Source of the DNA: Rhizobium sp. CSW-27
GTDB taxonomy: Bacteria; Pseudomonadota; Alphaproteobacteria; Rhizobiales; Rhizobiaceae
DNA: 64,000 nucleotides
Reading direction: 5' to 3'
Assembly (NCBI RefSeq): GCF_018760785.1
Contig: NZ_JAHHZO010000006.1
Location: forward strand, 124,001 to 188,000
The number at the start of each line of letters is the position of its first letter. Positions within the stretch are counted from its first letter, which is position 1. The notes below the pieces were generated by a model. That model had not been told where the DNA came from, made no database searches, and saw only the letters and a list, made by a program, of their open reading frames with translations. Both the position numbers and the translations under genes were made by a program. Below are positions 1-10,543 of this stretch, one piece after another.

Positions 1-431
1 GCGAAGGCCGGCCGGATGCCAAGCGCAAGGAATACGCGGATTCGGAGAAATACGAGATCCGCGCCTGGGATTACGACCGTCCGGGCAACATCAAGGCAGA
101 GATTGCTCTGCTCAACCGCATCCGCCGCGAAAACCCGGCTTTGCACTCGCATCTCGGCTTGAGGCAGCTGATCGCCTGGAACGACAACATCATGTTCTAC
201 GAGAAGGCGAGCCCGGGCCGCGAGAACGTTCTGCTCGTCGGGGTGAGCCTCGATCCGCACGCCAGCCAGGAGGCCGATGTCGAGATACCGCTCTGGTCAT
301 GGAACCTCCCGGACCATGGCGCGCTTAACCTGGAAGACCTCGTCACGGGCCAGACATTCGTGGCGACGGGCAAATGGCAGAGGCTGAGGCTTCAGCCGCA
401 GATGCCCTTTTCCATCTGGCGCGTGCGGTAA
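1..431 (+). CDS. glgE: Alpha-1,4-glucan:maltose-1-phosphate maltosyltransferase, C-terminal part
   Basis: This is the 3' end of a gene that begins outside the window; the open frame runs in from the left edge (codons from base 3) to TAA at 429-431, about 142 residues. The visible part has the GlgE-type C-terminal region: a KYEIRAWDYDRPGNI segment followed by a helix rich in LNRIRRENPAL, then a small beta-rich domain as in GH13_3 enzymes. GlgE transfers maltosyl units from maltose-1-phosphate to growing alpha-glucan in the cytoplasm. The next genes, treS-maltokinase and glgB, supply maltose-1-phosphate and branch the product, which supports the call. Only 15 bases separate it from treS, so they are probably co-transcribed. 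Confidence 0.88.
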   Translation, partial: EGRPDAKRKEYADSEKYEIRAWDYDRPGNIKAEIALLNRIRRENPALHSHLGLRQLIAWNDNIMFYEKASPGRENVLLVGVSLDPHASQEADVEIPLWSWNLPDHGALNLEDLVTGQTFVATGKWQRLRLQPQMPFSIWRVR

Positions 432-446
432 CGGGAGAAGACGAGA

Positions 447-3400
447 ATGGACATGATGCAAGGCGCACAGACGCAGCAGACGGACCAGAACCTGCTCTGG
501 TACAAGGATTCGATCATCTATCAGCTGCACGTCAAATCCTTCTTTGACGCCAATGGCGACGGGATCGGCGACTTTGCCGGGCTGACGGAAAAGATCGACC
601 ATATCGCCTCGCTCGGCGCGACCGCGATCTGGCTGCTGCCCTTCTTTCCCTCGCCGCGCCGCGATGACGGCTACGATATTGCCGATTACGGCAATGTCTC
701 CCCGGACTACGGCACGATGGAGGAGTTCCGCGCCTTCGTGGATGCAGCGCATGCCCGGGGCATCCGCGTCATCATTGAGCTCGTCATCAACCACACCTCC
801 GACCAGCACCCCTGGTTCCAGCGGGCCCGAAACTCACCACCTGGATCGCCCGAGCGGGACTTTTACGTGTGGTCGGACACGGACCAGAAGTTTCCGGAAA
901 CCCGGATCATCTTTCTCGATACGGAGAAATCCAACTGGACCTGGGATCCGGTGGCCGGCGCCTATTACTGGCACCGCTTCTACTCCCACCAGCCGGATCT
1001 CAACTTCGACAATCCGCAGGTGCTGGACGAACTCCTGAGCGTCATGCGCTTCTGGCTGGAGACCGGCATCGACGGTTTCCGCCTCGACGCGATCCCCTAT
1101 CTCGTCGAGCGCGAAGGCACGATTAACGAAAACCTGCCCGAGACGCATGACATCCTGAAGAAGATCCGCGCAGCGCTGGACGCCACCCACCCGGGCAAGG
1201 TGCTTCTGGCCGAAGCCAACCAGTGGCCGGAGGATACCAGCGAATATTTTGGTGACGGCGATGAATGCAACATGGCCTTCCACTTCCCGCTGATGCCGCG
1301 CATGTACATGGCGATCGCCAAGGAGGACCGCTTTCCGATCACCGACATCATGCGCCAGACGCCGGAGATCCCGGAAAACTGCCAGTGGGCGATCTTCCTG
1401 CGCAACCATGACGAACTGACGCTGGAAATGGTGACGGACGAGGAGCGCGACTATCTCTGGAGCATCTACGCGTCCGACCAGCGGGCGCGCATCAATCTCG
1501 GCATCCGCCGGCGCTTAGCGCCGCTGATGGAGCGCGACCGCCGCCGCGTCGAACTGATGAACGGCCTTTTGCTCTCCATGCCCGGCACGCCTGTTCTCTA
1601 TTACGGCGACGAGATCGGCATGGGCGACAATATCTATCTCGGCGACCGCGACGGCGTGCGCACGCCAATGCAGTGGTCGCCCGACCGCAATGGCGGTTTT
1701 TCGCGCGCCGATCCGGCCCGTCTCGTTCTGCCGCCGGTCATGGACCCGCTCTATGGTTATGAGGCGCTGAATGTCGAAGCGCAGAGCGTCGATACGCATT
1801 CGCTGCTCAACTGGACGCGCCGCATGCTGGCGCTGCGTGGTCGCCACCCCGCCTTCGGCCGCGGCTCGTTGCGCTTCCTGACGCCCGGCAACCGCAAGAT
1901 TCTCGCCTATCTGCGGGAGTATGACGGCGAGACGATCCTGTGCGTGGCGAACCTCTCTCGCCTGCCGCAGGCGGTCGAACTGGACCTGTCGGAATTCCAG
2001 GGCCGTGTGCCGATCGAACTCACCGGCATGTCGCCCTTCCCGCCGATCGGCCAGCTGACCTATCTGCTGACGCTGCCGCCCTTCTCTTTCTACTGGTTCC
2101 AGCTGGTGGCCGAAGCAGATGGCCCGACCTGGCGCACCGAGCCGCCTGAACAACTTCCGGATCTCACGACGCTGGTCTTTCGCCGCGACCTGACGGAACT
2201 GGTGGACGAGCCGCGGCTTTCCGCCACGCTGTCACGCGAGATTCTGCCCGCCTATCTCGGCAAGCGCCGCTGGTTCGGGTCCAAGGGCGAGAAACTGAAG
2301 AGCGCCAAGCTGGTCGCGGCAACGCCGATGGGTTTTACCCACAACATCATGCTCGGCGAACTGGAAGCCGAGCTGGAAGGCCACACCGAAACCTATCTTC
2401 TGCCACTCACGCCAGCCTGGGACGAGCAGCAGCCCTCGGCGCTGGCCCAGCAGCTGGCGCTGGCCCGCATCCGCCAGGGCCGCAGGGTCGGCTTTCTGAC
2501 GGATGGTTTTGCGGTCGAGGCTTTGGCACGCGGCGTGATCCGTGGGCTCTGCGAGCGCTCGGTGATTTCCGGCCGGGCCGGAACGCTCGAATTCCTCGGC
2601 AGCGAAAATCTGGACTGCATGACGTTGAGCGACGAGATGGAAGTCCGCTGGCTTTCTGCCGAACAGTCGAACAGCTCGCTGATCATCGGTGACCTCGCGA
2701 TGGTGAAGCTCATCCGTCACATCTTCCCGGGCATCCATCCAGAAGTCGAGATGACGCGCTACCTGACGAAGGTGGGTTACAAGAACACCGCACCGCTGCT
2801 CGGCGAAGTAGCCCGCATCGCACCGGACGGCTCGCGCTTCACGCTGATCCTCGTACAGGGCGCCATCCGCAACCAGGGCGACGCCTGGAACTGGTTGCTC
2901 ACCAACCTGCGCCGTGTCCTCGACGACATCGGCCTGACGCAGCCGGAAGACGAGGCGATCGACGACATGCTGCGCCCGCTCGTCACCATGGCCGGCACGA
3001 TCGGCACACGGCTCGGCGAACTGCATGCGGCATTGGCCATCGCCACTGACGACGAGGATTTTCGCCCGCTGCCGGCACAGGCCGAGAATGTCGAACTGTG
3101 GCGGCTGAGTGCCGTCGGCCAGATCGAGAAAGCGCTCTCGATCCTTGAGGACGACAACGGAGAGTTCGATGCAGAAACCGCCGCCATGGCAAAGCCGCTT
3201 CTCGCCCGTCGCGACGAGTTGCTGGGCCTTGCCGCAGAGCTTGCCAAGGCCGCCGAGGGTGCAATGATGATCCGCAACCATGGCGATTTCCACCTTGGCC
3301 AGATCCTCGTGGCGGAAGCCGATGCCTATATCATCGACTTCGAGGGCGAACCCGCCCGCGACCTCTCCGAACGGCGCGCCAAGACGATCCCGCTGCGCGA

Positions 3401-3740
3401 CGTGGCGGGTCTCCTAAGGTCGCTGAGCTATCTCGCCGCCACTGCGGATCTGGAAAACGAGGCCGTGACGGAGACGGAAAATCCGGATCGGACGGCGCTG
3501 ATCCGCCGCTTCACCGAACAGGCGGAACAGGCATTCCTGAATGGATATCTCGCGGCCGTCGACCAGTCGGAGGCGCTCGCCGTCGATCCGGAGCGCCGCC
3601 GCCGCATGCTCGACCTCTACCTCCTCGAAAAAGCCGCGTACGAGATCGGCTACGAGGCCAGAAACCGCCCGAAATGGCTGCCCATCCCGCTTGGCGGTTT
3701 TGCCGCCATCGTGGACCGGCTGACGGAGAAGACCGCATGA
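447..3740 (+). CDS. treS: Trehalose synthase-maltokinase fusion protein
   Basis: This 1097-residue protein joins a GH13 trehalose synthase (about residues 15-560) to a maltokinase (about 600-1097). The GH13 triad is visible as D214 in GFRLDAIP, E256 in LLAEAN and D322 in RNHDEL. The kinase half carries HGDFHLGQ (D947), typical of the aminoglycoside-phosphotransferase-like fold. TreS interconverts trehalose and maltose; the kinase phosphorylates maltose to maltose-1-phosphate, the substrate of GlgE. The fusion channels both steps. The ATG at 447 follows GGAGAAG at a good distance. The stop overlaps the glgB start (ATGA), indicating translational coupling in a glgE-treS-glgB operon. Confidence 0.95.
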   Translation: MDMMQGAQTQQTDQNLLWYKDSIIYQLHVKSFFDANGDGIGDFAGLTEKIDHIASLGATAIWLLPFFPSPRRDDGYDIADYGNVSPDYGTMEEFRAFVDAAHARGIRVIIELVINHTSDQHPWFQRARNSPPGSPERDFYVWSDTDQKFPETRIIFLDTEKSNWTWDPVAGAYYWHRFYSHQPDLNFDNPQVLDELLSVMRFWLETGIDGFRLDAIPYLVEREGTINENLPETHDILKKIRAALDATHPGKVLLAEANQWPEDTSEYFGDGDECNMAFHFPLMPRMYMAIAKEDRFPITDIMRQTPEIPENCQWAIFLRNHDELTLEMVTDEERDYLWSIYASDQRARINLGIRRRLAPLMERDRRRVELMNGLLLSMPGTPVLYYGDEIGMGDNIYLGDRDGVRTPMQWSPDRNGGFSRADPARLVLPPVMDPLYGYEALNVEAQSVDTHSLLNWTRRMLALRGRHPAFGRGSLRFLTPGNRKILAYLREYDGETILCVANLSRLPQAVELDLSEFQGRVPIELTGMSPFPPIGQLTYLLTLPPFSFYWFQLVAEADGPTWRTEPPEQLPDLTTLVFRRDLTELVDEPRLSATLSREILPAYLGKRRWFGSKGEKLKSAKLVAATPMGFTHNIMLGELEAELEGHTETYLLPLTPAWDEQQPSALAQQLALARIRQGRRVGFLTDGFAVEALARGVIRGLCERSVISGRAGTLEFLGSENLDCMTLSDEMEVRWLSAEQSNSSLIIGDLAMVKLIRHIFPGIHPEVEMTRYLTKVGYKNTAPLLGEVARIAPDGSRFTLILVQGAIRNQGDAWNWLLTNLRRVLDDIGLTQPEDEAIDDMLRPLVTMAGTIGTRLGELHAALAIATDDEDFRPLPAQAENVELWRLSAVGQIEKALSILEDDNGEFDAETAAMAKPLLARRDELLGLAAELAKAAEGAMMIRNHGDFHLGQILVAEADAYIIDFEGEPARDLSERRAKTIPLRDVAGLLRSLSYLAATADLENEAVTETENPDRTALIRRFTEQAEQAFLNGYLAAVDQSEALAVDPERRRRMLDLYLLEKAAYEIGYEARNRPKWLPIPLGGFAAIVDRLTEKTA

Positions 3741-5947
3741 ACATCGAACGCTCCGAACTGACGACCGGCCTCGACCGCGAGGCGCTGAATGCGCTGGTCG
3801 AAGGCCGTCACGGCGACCCGTTCTCGATCCTCGGCCCGCATCCGGTGCAGGGCGCAAGCATTATCCGCGCCTTCCTGCCCGGTGCCGAGAGCGTCGAGAT
3901 CCTTAACCGCGACACCGGCCATGTGGATGCGAAAATGCACGCGATCCACCCCGGCGGCATCTTTGCCGCCGCGGTCGAAAGCGGCAGCCGTTATCGCCTG
4001 CGCATTCAGTGGCCGGACGCGGTGCAGGAGACGGAAGACCCCTATTCCTTCGACCTGTTGCTCGGTGACCTCGACCTGCACCTGATCGGCCAGGGCACGC
4101 ATTACGATCTCGGCCGCACGCTCGGTGCCCGCGCCATGGAGATCGACGGCGTCTCGGGCGTGCGCTTTTCGGTCTGGGCGCCGAATGCAAGGCGGGTCTC
4201 CGTCGTCGGCGATTTCAACGCCTGGGACGGCCGCCGCCACCCGATGCGGCTTCGCCAGGCCTCCGGTGTGTGGGAGCTCTTCGTGCCGCGGCTGGGGCCC
4301 GGCGACCGCTACAAGTTCGAGATTGTCGACCGCAACGGCACCGTCCTGCCGCAGAAGGCCGATCCGGTGGCACGCGCCAGCGAGGCGGCACCGGCCACCG
4401 CCTCCATCGTCGCCTCCAGCCAGCCCTTCCGCTGGACGGATGACGAATGGATGCGCGGAAGCACCGAACTCCGCTCCGGTGAAGGGCCGATATCCGTTTA
4501 CGAAGTGCATCTCGGCTCGTGGCTGAGGATTGCCGAAGAGAACAACCGTTCGCTCGACTGGGTGGAACTCAGCCAGCGTCTGGTGCCCTATGCGGAAAAA
4601 CTCGGCTTCACCCATATCGAACTGTTGCCGATCATGGAGCATCCGTTCGGCGGCTCCTGGGGCTATCAGCCGCTCGGCCTGTTTGCCCCGACCGGTCGGT
4701 ATGGCACGCCGGAGGATTTCGCCTATTTCATCGACCGCTGCCATGCGGCAGGCATCGGCGTCATCCTCGACTGGGTTCCGGCGCATTTCCCGACCGATGT
4801 CTGGGGGCTGGCGCGTTTCGACGGCACCGCGCTCTACGAGCACGAGGATCCGCGCGAAGGTTTCCACAGAGACTGGAATACGCTCATCTACAATCTCGGC
4901 CGCAACGAGGTGAAGGGGTTCCTGATCGCCTCCGCCCTGGAGTGGCTGGAGCATTTCCATATCGATGCGCTGCGTGTCGATGCGGTGGCCTCCATGCTCT
5001 ACCGGGATTATTCGCGCGATGCCGGCGAATGGATTCCGAACCAATATGGCGGACGGGAAAACCTAGAATCCGTCGAGTTCTTCAAGCATCTGAACAGCAT
5101 CATCCATCAGCGCTGCCCGCATGCCTTCACGGTGGCCGAGGAATCGACCGCCTGGCCGGGCGTCACCAAGCCTGTCGAAGAGGGCGGCCTCGGTTTCGAT
5201 TTCAAGTGGAACATGGGCTGGATGCACGACACGCTGCATTACATGGAAAAGGAGCCGCTCTTTCGCCAGTATCACCACGGCATGATGACCTTCGGCATGG
5301 TCTATGCGTATTCCGAGCGCTTCATGCTGCCGCTCAGCCATGACGAGGTGGTGCATGGCAAGGGCTCGCTGGTCGGCAAGATGCCCGGCGATCACTGGCA
5401 GAAGATGGCAAACCTGCGCGCCTATTTCGGTTTCATGTGGGCCCATCCCGGCAAGAAGCTGATGTTCATGGGCGGCGAGATCGGCCAGTTGAGCGAATGG
5501 AACCACGATGGCTCCGTGCACTGGGACCTGCTCGACCGACCCGACCATGCCGGGCTTCAGCGTCTGATTTCCGACCTCAACCGGCTTTATGCCGCCGAAC
5601 CCGCCCTGCAATACGGCGATCTTCACCCGGAGGGTTTCGAGTGGGTGATCGGTGACGATGCCGCCAATTCCGTCTTCGGCATGCTGCGCAAGGCGCAAGA
5701 CGGCCGCGCCTGCATTCTGGCGATCAGCCACCTGACGCCGGTGCCACGCGAGGGCTACCGGGTCGGCGTGCCGCAACCCGGCCGCTGGCAGGTGGTGCTG
5801 AACACGGATGCCGGTGTCTATGGCGGCTCCAACCTCGGCAACCTGGAGGTCTGGAGCGAGCCGGAAACCGCGCATGGCCAGCCGCAATCCGTGCTGCTGA
5901 CCCTGCCGCCGCTGGCGACCGTCTATCTGAAATGGACCGATAGATGA
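3737..5947 (+). CDS. glgB: 1,4-alpha-glucan branching enzyme
   Basis: This 736-residue protein has the GlgB layout: N-terminal carbohydrate-binding modules (about 20-230), a GH13 barrel (about 250-600) and a C-terminal beta domain. Catalytic candidates are D415 in ALRVDAV, E468 in TVAEEST and D536 in [10 protein letters not shown]. It makes alpha-1,6 branches in glycogen-like glucan. The start is the ATG at 3737 that overlaps the treS stop; a longer reading from 3674 would run deep into treS and is not needed. It is the last gene of the cluster. A 9-bp GC hairpin without a T tract lies at 5980-5999. Confidence 0.96.
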   Translation: MNIERSELTTGLDREALNALVEGRHGDPFSILGPHPVQGASIIRAFLPGAESVEILNRDTGHVDAKMHAIHPGGIFAAAVESGSRYRLRIQWPDAVQETEDPYSFDLLLGDLDLHLIGQGTHYDLGRTLGARAMEIDGVSGVRFSVWAPNARRVSVVGDFNAWDGRRHPMRLRQASGVWELFVPRLGPGDRYKFEIVDRNGTVLPQKADPVARASEAAPATASIVASSQPFRWTDDEWMRGSTELRSGEGPISVYEVHLGSWLRIAEENNRSLDWVELSQRLVPYAEKLGFTHIELLPIMEHPFGGSWGYQPLGLFAPTGRYGTPEDFAYFIDRCHAAGIGVILDWVPAHFPTDVWGLARFDGTALYEHEDPREGFHRDWNTLIYNLGRNEVKGFLIASALEWLEHFHIDALRVDAVASMLYRDYSRDAGEWIPNQYGGRENLESVEFFKHLNSIIHQRCPHAFTVAEESTAWPGVTKPVEEGGLGFDFKWNMGWMHDTLHYMEKEPLFRQYHHGMMTFGMVYAYSERFMLPLSHDEVVHGKGSLVGKMPGDHWQKMANLRAYFGFMWAHPGKKLMFMGGEIGQLSEWNHDGSVHWDLLDRPDHAGLQRLISDLNRLYAAEPALQYGDLHPEGFEWVIGDDAANSVFGMLRKAQDGRACILAISHLTPVPREGYRVGVPQPGRWQVVLNTDAGVYGGSNLGNLEVWSEPETAHGQPQSVLLTLPPLATVYLKWTDR

Positions 5948-6061
5948 GGAAGGATGAAACCTGAGCGCCCGCACCGGGCGCGCTCCGGGGCCGGAGCGCC
6001 ACCAGCCCGAGGCGGCGGAGCGAGTTTCGCCGCTCGGTCCGCTGTCAACGGTGGCGGACGC

Positions 6062-6322
6062 TCATGCGGGGCGTTCCAGTTCCTGCCTTCGCTCGAGCCA
6101 GCGCGAGACGAAGGTGACGCTGCCGACGAAAACCGATTGCCCCTGCGCATCGCGCAGTTCCAGAACGATCGACATGGCATCCCGTCCCCTCAGGTCGTCG
6201 CGAGCCATGTCCGAAAGAATGCGATGCGCCTCGCGCTCCACCGCTTCGCGGCCCTCCAGTTCCATCGCCACGGGGCCGTAAAGCGCTCCGTCATTGAAGA
6301 CATCGAAATAATAATGGGCCAT
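6062..6322 (-). CDS. DUF6894 family small protein
   Basis: This is an 86-residue soluble protein beginning MAHYYFDVFN. The aromatic-rich start, the D/E-rich middle and the final VTFVSRW match the DUF6894 family, which is common in Rhizobiales and has no known function. An upstream GTG at 6337 would add five residues, but the GAGGAAG ribosome site fits the ATG at 6322. It is convergent with glgB and divergent from the Crp/Fnr gene, with about 115 bases between the two starts. Confidence 0.75.
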   Translation of the reverse strand: MAHYYFDVFNDGALYGPVAMELEGREAVEREAHRILSDMARDDLRGRDAMSIVLELRDAQGQSVFVGSVTFVSRWLERRQELERPA

Positions 6323-6437
6323 CGTTTTCTTCCTCACTCATTCCGAGGTCCAATCGGTCGCCGGAAATAAATGTTCCAGCGCCGGGCACAAAAGCGCCTC
6401 CCGCCTGTTCCCATGTCCACCACGATCGGAAGGACCC

Positions 6438-7172
6438 ATGGCACAGACCGACATGATTGCCCCGTTGCTGGCAAATCTTGAGCAGCGGGACAGGCTGAGC
6501 GACGCGGAAAAGGCAAGCCTTCGCGCCATCCTGACGCGTGAGCGCCGGGTGGCGGCACAGGAGGACATCGTGATGGAGGGCGACCGCCCGACAACCAGTT
6601 CGCTTCTGCTGGAAGGCTTTGCCGCCCGCTACAACATGACCGGAGAGGGTCAGCGACAGTTGACCTCGCTGCATGTGCCGGGCGAATTCATCGACCTGCA
6701 TGCCTTTCTGGCCAAGACGATGGATCACGGCATCGTGGCCCTGTCGCCCTGCCGAATTGCCATGGCCGAACACAGCGCAATGCGTGACATCACCGAGCGC
6801 ACGCCGCATGTTGCACGGCTGCTTTGGCTGGACACCCTGATTCAGGGGGCTATTAGCCGGCAGTGGATCGTTGCCATGGGGCGGCGCTCGCGGGCGGCGC
6901 ATCTCTCCCAGATCATCTGCGAACTCTACATGCGCCTGCAGATCGTCGACCAGATCGAGGACGACAGCTTTCACTTCCCGCTTTCGCAACTGCAGATGGC
7001 CGACATCATGGGCCTCTCGCTGGTGCACATGAACCGGGTGATCCAGGAACTGCGCGCCGCCGGCTTCATCAGCTGGACGCGCGAGCGGATCGCCATTCAC
7101 GACTGGGAGCGTCTGAAGGCCTTTGCCGGCTTCGATCCGACCTATCTGCATCTTCGCAGCGAGCCACGATAA
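6438..7172 (+). CDS. Crp/Fnr family transcriptional regulator
   Basis: This 244-residue regulator has an N-terminal cyclic-nucleotide-binding fold (about residues 25-130; VMEGDRPTTSSLLLEGFAA) and a C-terminal winged helix (about 165-225; LQMADIMGLSLVHMNRVIQELRAAGFI). No FNR-type N-terminal cysteine cluster is seen, so an iron-sulfur oxygen sensor is unlikely, and the effector cannot be read from sequence. GGAAGGACCC precedes the ATG. It may act on the divergent DUF6894 gene or elsewhere; the sequence does not decide. Confidence 0.88.
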   Translation: MAQTDMIAPLLANLEQRDRLSDAEKASLRAILTRERRVAAQEDIVMEGDRPTTSSLLLEGFAARYNMTGEGQRQLTSLHVPGEFIDLHAFLAKTMDHGIVALSPCRIAMAEHSAMRDITERTPHVARLLWLDTLIQGAISRQWIVAMGRRSRAAHLSQIICELYMRLQIVDQIEDDSFHFPLSQLQMADIMGLSLVHMNRVIQELRAAGFISWTRERIAIHDWERLKAFAGFDPTYLHLRSEPR

Positions 7173-7307
7173 GGCGCGCCAGCAATTTGATTCTGCAAGT
7201 CTTTTTTCTTCCGCCGACAGGCAAAAACATAATGAACGATCGGTTAACCGGCTTGAACGGGCTGCCGGCCGGCTTTATTAAGTCAGCTCTTACGTTGAGT
7301 ACCAGCA

Positions 7308-7559
7308 ATGACCATTGATTCTCTTCTTGACTGTCAGGAACGCGGCGCCCGCGCCCGTATCCTGGGCGCTCTGGCAAGCGAAAACCCCTATCTTCTGCGC
7401 CCGGTGCCGGGCATTGACGCGCAGCAGCAGGCGCTGATGTGCGAAGCCTGGGCCTTCGGCTGGGCCATAGAGGACGCCATGCGCCGGATCGACACAGGCT
7501 TTTACGGTTTCTTAATCCGGGATGAAGCTTTGCAGCAGGCACACTGTCGCGTCGCTTGA
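7308..7559 (+). CDS. Hypothetical small protein (83 aa)
   Basis: The frame encodes 83 residues with NPYLLRPVPG and CEAWAFGWAIEDAMRR. The second segment loosely recalls the short A-W-x-x-G motifs of ribosome-modulation-factor/CrpP-like proteins, but no family can be assigned. There is no signal peptide or membrane segment. The ribosome site is weak (GTTGAG region). The gene stands alone 135 bases after the Crp/Fnr gene. Confidence 0.5.
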   Translation: MTIDSLLDCQERGARARILGALASENPYLLRPVPGIDAQQQALMCEAWAFGWAIEDAMRRIDTGFYGFLIRDEALQQAHCRVA

Positions 7560-7811
7560 GCGGCGCGCCATCCGCCGGTTAAGGGACCGGCAGCCGGCAT
7601 TATTTGCCGGTCAGGGGCTCGCGGACCCCCTTCTCACATGAGTTGGTGAGCCCCGTCTTTCGTTCAAGAGCATTGCAGCTCCGCCACCGGGCGATCCGGA
7701 CCTTTTCCTTCGACAGCTCAGGCCGACCGCCACCGGGCGCAACCGCATGGCCGCCGGGCCGCTTCGTCGCGCCCTGCCGGCAGGCTTGCGACGCGGCCAC
7801 GCCGACACATG
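7560..7811. other. Intergenic region between the 83-aa gene and the tig terminator
   Basis: No credible gene was found. Inverted repeats are present (GGGGCTC near 7613 paired with GAGCCCC near 7648, and GC-rich hairpins near 7760-7790), which could be structure in the tig 3' region or an unannotated RNA. Nothing more can be supported. Confidence 0.4.
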
Positions 7812-7839
7812 AAAACCCCCGGCGCCGGGCACCGGGGGT
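7812..7839 (-). terminator. Rho-independent terminator of tig
   Basis: On the minus strand the stem ACCCCCGG/CCGGGGGT is followed by TTTTC, about 30 bases after the tig stop. This is a plausible intrinsic terminator. Confidence 0.75.
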
Positions 7840-7868
7840 CCTGAAACGGATCGACGTCAGCGCATCGG

Positions 7869-9371
7869 TTATTCGGCGTCGCCTTCGGCGGCCTTCTTCT
7901 TCGAAGCGGCCTTCTTCTTCGGTGCCGGAGCCTCTTCGCCTTCGGCGGCATCGGCCTCGGCAGCCTCAGCCTTGGCAGCCTTCTTCTTCGGCGCAGCCTT
8001 CTTCTTTTCGGCCTTGTCGGCGTCTTCGGAAGACTCTTCGTCGTCGGCCATCAGCTCGTCCTTCGTCACGGTCTTGTCGGTGACGTCGATTTCGGACAGC
8101 AGCTTGTCGATGACCTTCTCTTCGAAGATCGGGGCGCGCAGCGAGGCGGCGGCACCGGGGGTGTTGCGGAAGAAGTCGAGGATTTCCTTCTGCTGGCCCG
8201 GGAACTGCTGCAGCTGGGCATAGAGCGCACGCTGCATTTCCTCTTCGGTCACTTCGACGCCGGCCTTTTCGCCGATTTCGGAGAGAACGAGGCCGAGGCG
8301 AACGCGACGTTCGGCGAGCTTGCGATATTCCTCGCGGGCTTCCTCTTCCGTCGTGTCTTCATCGGCAAAGGTCTTGCCGGACTGCTGCAGATCGGTGTTG
8401 ATCTGGCGCCAGATGTTGTCGAATTCCGCATCGACCAGGCCGGCCGGGGTTTCGAACTTGTACATCTCGTCCAGCTGGTCGAGGATCTGGCGCTTGACCT
8501 TCTGGCGCGTGACGTTGCCGTACTGGCCTTCGATCTGGCCGCGCACGATTTCCTTCAGCTTGTCGAGCGATTCGATGCCGAGCTGGGATGCCAGTTCGTC
8601 GTTCAGTTCAAGCGCGGCGGGGGCAGCGACTTCCTTGACGGTGATGTCGAAGGTGGCTTCCTTGCCGGCGAGGTTGGCAGCCGGATATTCGGCCGGGAAG
8701 GTGACGGTGATGACCTTTTCATCGCCAGCCTTGAGACCAACGAGCTGGTCTTCGAAGCCCGGGATGAAGCGGCCGGAACCGATCACCAGATCGGCATCTT
8801 CGGCAGCGCCGCCATCGAAGGCAACGCCGTCAACCTTGCCGAGGTAGTTCATGGTGACGCGATCGCCCGTTTCGGCGGCGCCATCCTTGGCAGCATAGGT
8901 ACGGGCGTTTTCAGCGATCTTGAGGATCTGCTCGTTGACTTCGTCTTCCGACACCTCGACGACTTCGCGGGTCACCTTGATGCCGCTCGTCGGCTGCAGC
9001 TCGATCGGCGGGATCACTTCGTAGGACAGGGTGAATTCGAAATCAGCCTGGGCGTTCAGGATCTTTTCGGCTTCGGCTTCGTCCTCGGTCATCGAGATCG
9101 ACGGCTGCGTTGCAGACTTCTCGCCGCGCTCCGACAGGATGGCGCTCGGACGGTCACGCACGATCTCATTGACGAGTTCCGCCATCACCGACTTGCCGTA
9201 CATCTTCTTCAGGTGGCTCATCGGCACCTTGCCCGGACGGAAGCCGTTGACGCGCACCTTGTCCTTGGCATCCGCCAGGCGCTCGTTCATGCGCTGTTCC
9301 ATGTCCTTGGCCGGGATTACGACCTTGATTTCGCGCTTCAGCCCTTCAGCGAGCGTTTCGATAACCTGCAT
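7869..9371 (-). CDS. tig: Trigger factor (ribosome-associated chaperone and prolyl isomerase)
   Basis: This 500-residue protein has the trigger factor order: N-terminal ribosome-binding domain with GFRPGKVP near residues 44-51, an FKBP-type PPIase domain (about 160-245; [15 protein letters not shown]) and a long helical C-terminal chaperone domain. It binds the ribosome exit tunnel and shields nascent chains. The last 60 or so residues form an unusual low-complexity tail of KKKAA blocks mixed with Ala/Glu. The start is placed at MQVIET (9371), seven bases after GAAGG; the in-frame ATG at 9377 is too close to that site. The tRNA-Leu gene lies just upstream on the same strand. Confidence 0.96.
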   Translation of the reverse strand: MQVIETLAEGLKREIKVVIPAKDMEQRMNERLADAKDKVRVNGFRPGKVPMSHLKKMYGKSVMAELVNEIVRDRPSAILSERGEKSATQPSISMTEDEAEAEKILNAQADFEFTLSYEVIPPIELQPTSGIKVTREVVEVSEDEVNEQILKIAENARTYAAKDGAAETGDRVTMNYLGKVDGVAFDGGAAEDADLVIGSGRFIPGFEDQLVGLKAGDEKVITVTFPAEYPAANLAGKEATFDITVKEVAAPAALELNDELASQLGIESLDKLKEIVRGQIEGQYGNVTRQKVKRQILDQLDEMYKFETPAGLVDAEFDNIWRQINTDLQQSGKTFADEDTTEEEAREEYRKLAERRVRLGLVLSEIGEKAGVEVTEEEMQRALYAQLQQFPGQQKEILDFFRNTPGAAASLRAPIFEEKVIDKLLSEIDVTDKTVTKDELMADDEESSEDADKAEKKKAAPKKKAAKAEAAEADAAEGEEAPAPKKKAASKKKAAEGDAE

Positions 9372-9532
9372 TGTCATACCTTCATATCATGCGGCGGTGC
9401 TCACACAGCCGGGGTTTCCATGAGCACGACGCCGGAACCTGTCGCCGGTCGTGGCTTCGATGCAATCTCGTTTGCGCTGGGGCTCATGCGGCCGCCAGGC
9501 GGATCAGGCCTGCGGCAATGCTGCCGCGGAAC

Positions 9533-9617
<85 letters not shown>

Positions 9618-9671
9618 GCCCCGTCACCACGTCGAAATTCCTCGCGCAGAGGCCTTCCGGAGCGCGCGTCT

Positions 9672-9699
9672 CTATAACAACCGTTTTTTCCCCACGCAA
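9672..9699 (-). promoter_or_regulatory. Candidate sigma-70 promoter of tRNA-Leu
   Basis: Minus strand: TTGCGT, a 16-base spacer, then TTATAG. Transcription would start about 45 bases before the mature tRNA 5' end. The match is reasonable and the position fits. Confidence 0.55.
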
Positions 9700-9979
9700 A
9701 GGAAAAATGACAACCGCCGCGCCTGCCCACCGGCGAATTCGGGGCCTACCGGCAGGCGCTGCGACGCCCGGTAATTTACCAAACTCTAATAGATTTGCGC
9801 TAGCCTGTTTTACAGCCGCAGAGAGCCATGAGGCCGGCGAATAGCTCGCATTCTCATATTGCACTGCACAAACTGCAGGATCTGACTATAGTCAAGGCAA
9901 CAGGAACGGCAACGTTCCGACGACGTGGCGGTCGGGAGCCCTGCTCCAAAACAGCCTCGGGGATTTTCCCGAACGAATT
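9700..9979. other. Intergenic region upstream of the CCUCCUCCC hairpins
   Basis: No protein gene is credible here. On the plus strand it carries TTGCACTGCA (9859-9868), ACTGCAGG, and a -10-like CTATAG (9886-9891). Together these could be an activated promoter for the hairpin RNA that follows; the RNA 5' end cannot be fixed from sequence. Confidence 0.45.
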
Positions 9980-10100
9980 TCGTGGCTTCGCACTCCTCCT
10001 CCCGGCGAGCCACGATGGACTGGCGAGATCCCTCCTCCCGATCGCCAGTCACCTTCCAGACGCCCGCCGGACCTCCTCCCCCGGTGGGCGTCTTCGTTTT
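9980..10100 (+). ncRNA. Cuckoo/CcsR-like sRNA: three hairpins with CCUCCUCCC loops
   Basis: Three consecutive stem-loops each expose a perfect CCTCCTCCC (9995-10003, 10031-10039, 10072-10080). Stems are TCGTGGCT/AGCCACGA (9980-10015), GACTGGCGA/TCGCCAGTC (10018-10050) and AGACGCCCGCCGG/CCGGTGGGCGTCT (10058-10093); the last is followed by TCGTTTT and acts as terminator. Tandem CCUCCUCCC-loop hairpins are the hallmark of alphaproteobacterial 'cuckoo' RNAs (CcsR RNAs in Rhodobacter), which are associated with DUF1127 genes; two DUF1127 genes lie just downstream. The loops are complementary to Shine-Dalgarno sequences. The RNA probably starts upstream, perhaps near 9897. An AbcR-type sRNA is the main alternative. 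Confidence 0.75.
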
Positions 10101-10330
10101 CGCCCCTTCCATCCGTCTTTCGCTTGCCGCACGGCCCGCTGCTGCCCGTTTTTCGCTCATCTTCGGCCATTTTTCTTAACGATTTTGGCAGAGCGATGCA
10201 GCAGACGCATAGGTGTCATACGGGATGGGCGCTGTTCTTATGCGCGCTGCAGCATATACTGCATTCAATCGATTGAGAAACAGGCCGGGCGGCACAGCCC
10301 CGGCACCTGACACACCAAAGGACGACGACC
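10101..10330. other. Intergenic region between the sRNA terminator and the first DUF1127 gene
   Basis: It holds the presumed promoter of the 10331 gene. An inverted repeat TGCAG-N6-CTGCA occurs at 10247-10262 around CATATA, close to a plausible -10. No additional gene is seen. Confidence 0.4.
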
Positions 10331-10477
10331 ATGAACATCGCACGCTCGCTCAACAACTGGCGCAAGTACCGTCAGACGGTTTCCGAACTCGGCCGCATGT
10401 CGGACCGCGAACTGAACGACCTCGGCATCGGCCGCGCCGACATCCGCCGCATCGCTCGCACCGCCGTCGGCATCTGA
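10331..10477 (+). CDS. DUF1127 microprotein (48 aa)
   Basis: The 48-residue basic protein begins MNIARSLNNWRKYRQTV and has the DUF1127 pattern: W-x-x-YR, then ELGRMSDRELNDLGIGRADIRRIAR, seen in YjiS-like proteins. Such proteins bind RNA or act in stress and phosphate-related regulation in Agrobacterium and Rhodobacter; in Brucella, small DUF1127 genes are targets of the LysR regulator VtlR. The start has GACGACGACC before ATG, a weak ribosome site. A strong terminator follows, and the CCUCCUCCC hairpins lie 230 bases upstream. Confidence 0.85.
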   Translation: MNIARSLNNWRKYRQTVSELGRMSDRELNDLGIGRADIRRIARTAVGI

Positions 10478-10510
10478 TCCGCAACGATTGGCGGCCCTCG
10501 GGCCTCTTCC

Positions 10511-10542
10511 AAAACGCCTCCCATTCGGGGGGCGTTTTTTTT
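10511..10542 (+). terminator. Rho-independent terminator after the first DUF1127 gene
   Basis: AAAACGCC(T)CCC pairs with GGG(G)GGCGTTTT around ATTC and continues into eight T residues, 34 bases after the stop. Confidence 0.9.
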
Positions 10543-10543
10543 A

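Noticed and set aside
2232..3293. 353-codon minus-strand frame inside treS
   Set aside because: The plus strand encodes a complete TreS-maltokinase with catalytic residues; the reverse frame has no recognisable protein.
5980..5999. Hairpin after glgB as intrinsic terminator
   Set aside because: A perfect 9-bp stem is present but no T tract follows on either strand, so it is not listed as a terminator.
9828..10310. 160-codon plus-strand frame across the hairpin RNA
   Set aside because: Structure and terminator features explain this region better than a protein, and codon use is poor.
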